From: Nitrososphaeraceae archaeon
Lineage (GTDB): Archaea; Thermoproteota; Nitrososphaeria; Nitrososphaerales; Nitrososphaeraceae
Direction: 5' to 3'
DNA length: 9,331 nucleotides
Assembly: GCA_025936955.1 (NCBI GenBank)
Contig: JAICSL010000044.1
Location: 1-9,331 of the forward strand
Part shown: one piece after another, positions 7,089 to 9,331 of the stretch
Position numbering within the stretch: the first letter of the stretch is position 1
Layout of the letters: the number at the start of each line of letters is the position of its first letter
Translations under genes and position numbers: made by a program
Notes under the pieces: generated by a model
Seen by the model: only the letters and a program-made list of their open reading frames with translations
What the model was told of the DNA's origin: nothing
The model's database searches: none

Positions 7089-7238
7089 TTACTTGATCCT
7101 CTGGATAAAACATTTCCAATGCTCATATTCTCTCATTCCACCAGAGAGGTTTGTAACTATGAATCGTTCTCCTTCTTTGTCAACTTCAATAATTTCTTTA
7201 CAAAAGGTGCATGTGAAAGGAGCTCCTTCAATGTTCAA
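7089..7238 (-). CDS. 49-residue CxxC/HxxC zinc-binding protein
   Basis: A short minus-strand gene starting at TTG 7238. Near its start it reads GAPFTCTFCKEIIEVD and near its end EYEHWKCFIQRIK. Cys10 and Cys13 with His40 and Cys43 form a C-x2-C-x26-H-x2-C site, the treble-clef-like spacing seen in LIM- and PARP-type fingers. Its composition (Lys, Glu, Ile, aromatic pairs around the ligands) is that of a real small folded protein, and the plus-strand frame covering it is only a shadow. The start is uncertain: the frame has a stop (TAG) five codons before the TTG and no ATG. An AT-rich element (7269-7278, AAATAAAG on this strand) is placed well for a short-leader transcript. Function unknown; binding to protein or nucleic acid is the likely role. 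Low GC and codon use match its neighbours. Confidence 0.6.
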   Translation of the reverse strand: MNIEGAPFTCTFCKEIIEVDKEGERFIVTNLSGGMREYEHWKCFIQRIK

Positions 7239-7257
7239 TTTCTTCTAATTTGATCTA

Positions 7258-7341
7258 TTCCACTATTACTTTATTTACTTTTTCTTCACCTATCACTGTC
7301 CAAGGATTCCTAAGAAATACATAATTGTATTCATATTTGAA
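7258..7341 (-). pseudogene. coding-like relic upstream of the 49-residue zinc protein
   Basis: Twenty-eight codons without a stop, bounded by TGA (7344-7342) and TAG (7257-7255). The frame reads EYNYVFLRNPWTVIGEEK followed by VNKVIVE, and after the TAG continues IKLEEIEH until a TGA. Codon choice and residue content look like protein, but there is no ATG and the only start is an internal GTG giving 13 residues. It may be the remnant of a decayed gene, or the lost 5' part of the zinc protein downstream after frame changes. Chance is possible at this length. Confidence 0.3.
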
Positions 7342-7349
7342 TCATTTCT

Positions 7350-7364
7350 TAACTTATTAAGTTA
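7350..7364. repeat. 15-base palindrome nested inside an 8-base inverted repeat
   Basis: TAACTTA-T-TAAGTTA is a perfect palindrome with a one-base centre. It lies inside ATTGTATT (7324-7331) and AATACAAT (7368-7375), which are perfectly complementary. It could bind a dimeric regulator or fold as a hairpin in RNA. AT-richness weakens the case. Confidence 0.4.
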
Positions 7365-7375
7365 GATAATACAAT

Positions 7376-7730
7376 ATTCTATGTTTTATCAAATTTGGAT
7401 TACTCATTTACTTACAGATGACATTATAGAAAATAAAGATAAAGCATGATTGTAAGTTAGTATTTTGATTTGATTTCTTACCGAATGTAAATGTAAATAA
7501 TATTACTATCAATCAACGTTAATGATCATTTACAACAGAATTAGATGCTGAATAACAAGTTTAAAAAGACTCATCTCTTGGATAGAGAGAAGATATTCTT
7601 GCATAAGTTATTTTACTGGAAATAAAAAGTAATAAAATCTCGTAATTATTACTATCTGCAGTCAAAATGACGGTGTATCCATACAACAAGTTTGTCAAGA
7701 CTTACAACATATGCTCTTTGGAATATCAAA
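7376..7730. other. AT-rich gap without a supported gene
   Basis: Only frames shorter than 30 codons are seen on either strand, for example 26 residues from ATG 7545 and 29 residues from ATG 7667, the latter overlapping the end of the PIN-like gene. A small hairpin TCTCT/AGAGA lies near 7573-7588. No tRNA-like or other RNA signature was recognised. Confidence 0.4.
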
Positions 7731-8234
7731 CTATAATCGTGAAATTCTGTGCTTAAGTGATTCAATAATAATTCTGACGGCATTTCTTCCTTTTTTTGTC
7801 TTCACAAGTATTGAATGTCCTAGTAATTTCCTATGCAGATCCTTATCTGAAGTTAAAATTATAGCAGGAATATTCACATAGGAGTTAAAGACTTTGATTA
7901 TATCATTATCAGAAGTCCCTGTAGGAATTATATCAACATCCCAATTCATTTCTTTGCTTGTTATTTGTAGGATTAGCTCTAAAAAATGTATTTTTCCTAA
8001 TTTGCGTCTTACCGATTCATCTATAACTATTATTGTATCGCTACAATTACTGATAGCAGTATATGTTGGCCAAGTAAGAATATTCTTATATAAATCAGCT
8101 CGAAGATTCCGTTTATTATGTGCTAGTGGCAATGGTTGCTTCTCCTTATGTTTTTGTCTTTGTTTTTGGTTATAATCATTATGGATATTATAATATAAAG
8201 GTGAAAAATAATCTATAATAATAACATCTGCCAC
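7731..8234 (-). CDS. PIN-like (DUF5615/Mut7-C-like) domain protein with basic N-terminal extension
   Basis: A 167-residue protein whose C-terminal 100 residues have the acidic pattern of the PIN-like group including DUF5615 and Mut7-C: an Asp after a hydrophobic strand (IIVIDESVRRKL, Asp72), then GTSDNDI (Asp109, Asp111), then ILTSDKDL (Asp130, Asp132). In PIN nucleases such aspartates bind the metal ions that cut RNA. Members often act as toxins or RNA-processing factors, but no antitoxin is seen beside this gene. Residues 1-62 are an extension rich in Lys, Gln, Asn and His (QKQRQKHKEKQ), possibly RNA-binding. The start is GTG 8234, the first start after an in-frame stop. A TATTTAA element lies about 20 bases upstream, closer than usual. 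Domain call is moderate; nuclease activity is inference. Confidence 0.6.
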   Translation of the reverse strand: MADVIIIDYFSPLYYNIHNDYNQKQRQKHKEKQPLPLAHNKRNLRADLYKNILTWPTYTAISNCSDTIIVIDESVRRKLGKIHFLELILQITSKEMNWDVDIIPTGTSDNDIIKVFNSYVNIPAIILTSDKDLHRKLLGHSILVKTKKGRNAVRIIIESLKHRISRL

Positions 8235-8336
8235 AATTTAGACATAACGGTTAAATACTGTTAGTGAAAGTTCAGAACAGCAGTTAAACATTTCCTTCTC
8301 TTTGATCTATTGAGTGTATGTTACAGCAATTTATTG

Positions 8337-8513
8337 TTAATCTGTCGTCAAAGAGACAGAATCAATAGCAGTACTAACAATTATTCCAAGATGTCCACTG
8401 GCTAAAATGTTGGTAGAATAGAGGAGTAACACTAACCCAAACAATGGCATTAATGGAATTGTTATATGCCCAATATATTTAATAATATATCTTAAAACAA
8501 GAAATGGTAATAC
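8337..8513 (-). pseudogene. small membrane protein, very short or frameshifted
   Basis: Fifty-eight codons open before the TAA, strongly protein-like and hydrophobic: it includes LPFLVLRYIIKYIGHITIPL and then PLFGLVLLLYSTNILASGHL, two likely membrane segments, ending SVSLTTD. The frame has no start until ATG 8450, which would give 37 residues and only one membrane segment. Immediately upstream are four stops in a row (TAG TAA TAA TAG). In the neighbouring frame the sequence just before reads AIAIVIIG, a fitting start for the first membrane segment, so loss or gain of a base near 8511-8530 would restore a longer protein. A run of ATGGC units (plus strand, 8525-8540) marks a likely slippage site. 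Options: a true 37-residue gene with TATA-like CATATAAC about 20 bases upstream, a recent pseudogene, or a sequencing error. Confidence 0.45.
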
Positions 8514-8594
8514 CTATTATTACTATGGCGATGGCATGGCAATTAAAGATTTATTTGCAAATACGTTGCAAGATCTGCTATACTGAAATATTAG

Positions 8595-8602
8595 TATAAA
8601 AT
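8595..8602 (+). promoter_or_regulatory. TATA box of the C4 zinc protein gene
   Basis: TATAAAAT is followed about 26 bases later by the start region of the gene at 8631, so the transcript would have a leader under 12 bases. Short-leader or leaderless transcripts are common in archaea. Confidence 0.5.
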
Positions 8603-8630
8603 TTTTACATAAGGCCCACACCATAATAAT

Positions 8631-8900
8631 ATGGAAAAATCAATACACAAGTGTACCAAGTGCGGTCTTCCTGTTACAGATTCTGTTGAACTTCAAATAA
8701 AACAACATGAAAAAATAAAACTAGGTCGTAATACAGGTCGAATTTGGATTTGTGATGATTGTAAGGAGAATCAAAAAAGGTTAGAAGACGGTAGACAACA
8801 ATCAATACAAGAAAATAATGACGATAGCGAAGACAATGTAATAGGAATGTTAAATATGTCTGACGTGTCCCCAAATACTCCTACAGCAGACGAGACATAA
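8631..8900 (+). CDS. small C4 zinc protein with acidic C-terminal tail
   Basis: An 89-residue protein. Cys8 and Cys11 (CTKCG) with Cys41 and Cys44 (CDDC) form a C-x2-C-x29-C-x2-C zinc site enclosing a Lys-rich helix-like stretch (about 20-35). Residues 46-89 are hydrophilic and acidic (NNDDSEDN, ending PTADET), probably disordered. No catalytic motif is visible. It resembles the many small zinc-ribbon proteins of ammonia-oxidising archaea that have no assigned role; binding to nucleic acid or a protein complex is a guess. ATG 8631 has no Shine-Dalgarno sequence but a well-placed TATA box, consistent with a near-leaderless mRNA. It is transcribed away from the minus-strand block on its left. 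Confidence 0.75.
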   Translation: MEKSIHKCTKCGLPVTDSVELQIKQHEKIKLGRNTGRIWICDDCKENQKRLEDGRQQSIQENNDDSEDNVIGMLNMSDVSPNTPTADET

Positions 8901-9301
8901 ATATAATTACGATGAATAAATGGAATACGAATTCAGTAGGAAAAAAGATAACTAAAAATTAAAACAAGACTTTAACAATAAATTTGTGCCTGGTCAATAC
9001 TTTATTCTATTTTAACCTTATATTCTCGAGCTCTCGTTGTTTGTAAAAAATTGACAGATTGGATTTTGCTTGATACTGGTGCTAAACGACAGCAGCAATG
9101 TTTGTGATAGCAGATATCACTAGTATTTAGAGAAAAGCAGTCGTAGAGCAGAGGGAAGGAAAAGGCAATAATCCAGTCAGTAATAGGCATACATTACGCA
9201 TTATACTTTGTTTAATATGCCACATCATTTTATACACTCTTTTACACTCCCTCCCAGTATGGTGTTCCAAATTTTATTAGTTTATCTTAATAATCATCTT
9301 T
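8901..9301. other. gap without a convincing gene
   Basis: A 62-codon minus-strand frame (9002-9190) begins with ATG but lacks motifs and mixes residues in an unconvincing way (HCCCR). On the plus strand short coding-like pieces occur in different frames, WILLDTGAKRQQQCL near 9056-9110 and AAMFVIADITSI followed by a stop near 9090-9130. They might be debris of an old gene. The right end carries AT-rich ATTTTATTAG (9271-9280), placed about 26 bases before the next ATG. Confidence 0.4.
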
Positions 9302-9331
9302 ATGGAACAAATGCAAGGCCTTCTCGACCGA
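9302..9331 (+). CDS. probable gene start, cut by the window edge
   Basis: ATG at 9302 opens a frame reading MEQMQGLLDR to the last base. Local GC content rises compared with the gap before it, which suits coding sequence in this genome. A TATA-like TTTTATTA (9272-9279) centred about 26 bases upstream fits a leaderless transcript. Ten codons are too few to name the product. Confidence 0.4.
   Translation, partial: MEQMQGLLDR

Noticed and set aside
7050..7253. 67-codon plus-strand frame
   Set aside because: It covers the minus-strand zinc protein at 7089-7238, which has a much better sequence; the plus frame is Phe/Ser-rich shadow.
7894..8175. 93-codon plus-strand frame ending in a Cys/Phe-rich stretch
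   Set aside because: Antisense of the PIN-like gene; low-complexity C-terminus typical of shadows.
9002..9190. 62-codon minus-strand frame from ATG 9190
   Set aside because: No motif or membrane pattern that convinces, and competing short frames on the other strand look equally coding-like.
1..9331. tRNA genes, CRISPR arrays, complete insertion sequences
   Set aside because: No T-arm-like GTTC-ANTC block with matching acceptor stem, no regularly spaced repeats and no transposase with terminal repeats were seen by eye; tRNAscan-SE and an IS search would settle it.

Overview
The window looks like chromosomal DNA of an AT-rich archaeon, most likely a Nitrososphaerota (Thaumarchaeota) ammonia oxidiser of the Nitrososphaera/Nitrosocosmicus kind. 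This is inferred from TATA-box elements (not -35/-10 boxes) ahead of several genes, start codons with little or no Shine-Dalgarno sequence, an AN1 zinc finger fused to a membrane protease, many small Cys-rich zinc proteins, and long AT-rich gaps between single genes. No tRNA, rRNA, CRISPR array or complete insertion sequence was found.

Left part (1-3590), plus strand: an AT-rich upstream region; a membrane-anchored HtrA/DegS-type serine protease with one PDZ domain (468-1796), followed by a poly-T tract and a hairpin terminator; a gap of about 700 bases; then a two-gene unit of a double zinc-ribbon protein (2552-2773) and an AN1 zinc finger fused to an M50 site-2-type intramembrane metalloprotease (2811-3590).

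Middle (3591-6380), plus strand: two single genes with their own promoters. One is a radical SAM enzyme with a Cys-rich C-terminal auxiliary region (3894-4862). The other is a sulfide:quinone-oxidoreductase-like flavoprotein (5193-6380).

Right part (6381-8550), minus strand: small genes and decaying sequence. These are a C2H2-like zinc finger protein (6606-6812), a 49-residue CxxC/HxxC zinc protein (7089-7238), a coding-like relic just upstream of it, a PIN-like domain protein with a basic N-terminal extension (7731-8234), and a small membrane protein that is very short or frameshifted (8337-8513). At the right end a plus-strand C4 zinc protein with an acidic tail (8631-8900) is followed by a likely gene start running off the window (9302-9331).

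The most suggestive functional link is the HtrA/DegS-like protease lying upstream, on the same strand, of a site-2 protease with its own zinc-ribbon partner. In bacteria these two protease classes act in sequence in regulated intramembrane proteolysis; the same role here is a hypothesis. The other theme is the density of small zinc-binding proteins: five genes plus the AN1 domain in about 6.5 kb.
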